Of a DNA stretch of 64,000 nucleotides, positions 63,908 to 64,000 are shown piece by piece (position 1 is the stretch's first letter; every line of letters begins with the position of its first letter). The notes under the pieces are model-generated. The model was not told where the DNA came from. It saw only the letters and a program-made list of their open reading frames with translations, and searched no databases. Location of the stretch: positions 186,001-250,000 of the forward strand of contig NZ_PQSP01000001.1 in assembly GCF_003991585.1 (NCBI RefSeq). Direction: 5' to 3'. A program made the position numbers and the translations under genes. Origin of the DNA: Saezia sanguinis. Its GTDB lineage: Bacteria; Pseudomonadota; Gammaproteobacteria; Burkholderiales; Burkholderiaceae_C.

Positions 63908-64000
63908 TGACGTACCCATATTCCTTGAACATTTCTCACCACGGCAGGCAGTTCACCGCCGACATCAAGCAGCTGCCAGCGTCCTGCGTCGTGATTGAGC
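63904..64000 (-). CDS. C-terminal end of the next ICE gene (truncated by the window edge)
   Basis: Reading back from the ATGA overlap with the transglycosylase start, an open frame runs to the window edge: 31 residues, including AGRWQLLDVGGELPAVVRN and ending VQGIWVRQ. It shares the coupled-translation pattern of the other conjugation genes. In this ICE class the gene before the transglycosylase is usually a TIGR03759- or PilL-type protein; the fragment is too short to decide. Confidence 0.6.
   Translation of the reverse strand, partial: LNHDAGRWQLLDVGGELPAVVRNVQGIWVRQ

Overview
The window reads as a betaproteobacterial chromosome, most likely Burkholderiales/Alcaligenaceae-like. Pointers are the order rimP-nusA-infB-rbfA-truB-typA, the block folC-SPOR protein-cvpA-purF-metZ, a small Trp-rich protein, and a Yej-type peptide transporter divergent from fabI. 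The family-level placement is inference from gene order and protein style; no 16S rRNA is present.

Positions 1-27.7 kb are ordinary core genome: the end of a 2-hydroxyacid dehydrogenase; fabI and rsuA (minus strand); yejABEF (peptide uptake); the translation operon rimP-nusA-infB-rbfA-truB-typA behind a near-consensus promoter and a terminator-like leader; a small membrane protein; ilvD and a squalene/phytoene-synthase-like gene (minus strand); folC, a SPOR protein, cvpA, purF, metZ, gltX; and a tRNA-Ala(GGC) gene with its own promoter.

Behind the tRNA gene the character changes. From 28.3 to 38 kb lies a contact-dependent inhibition locus: a 2437-residue CdiA/FhaB-type exoprotein, a small gene 3 bp downstream that is probably its immunity gene, and the two-partner transporter CdiB, encoded convergently. 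From 38 to 40.1 kb are a small lipoprotein, an unrecognised protein, and the debris of a yjbR/mmcQ gene whose middle has been replaced by the C-terminal part of a metallophosphoesterase.

From 40.1 kb to the right edge lies a large part of the conjugation block of an integrative and conjugative element (ICE) of the PFGI-1/ICEHin1056 type (genomic-island type T4SS, MPF type G), mostly on the minus strand. It includes a MobH-type relaxase, a TraG-N protein, TIGR03755/03756/03757 proteins, the VirB4-like ATPase, TIGR03751/03752/03749/03746/03750/03745/03758/RAQPRD proteins, TIGR03747, the coupling protein TraD, TIGR03765, a lytic transglycosylase and the end of one more gene. Foreign pieces interrupt the block: a vapBC toxin-antitoxin pair flanked by a diverged 42-bp direct repeat, an H-NS-like gene, two orphan genes, and a run of small genes, two of which have similar hairpin leaders. 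No integrase, parA or second copy of the tRNA 3' end is visible, so the island boundaries lie outside the window or are unresolved.

How it fits together (inference): the ICE probably entered at or near tRNA-Ala(GGC). The CDI locus, vapBC and H-NS-like gene would be cargo for competition, maintenance and silencing. The yjbR mosaic marks a rearrangement at the conjugation-proximal edge of the cargo region.
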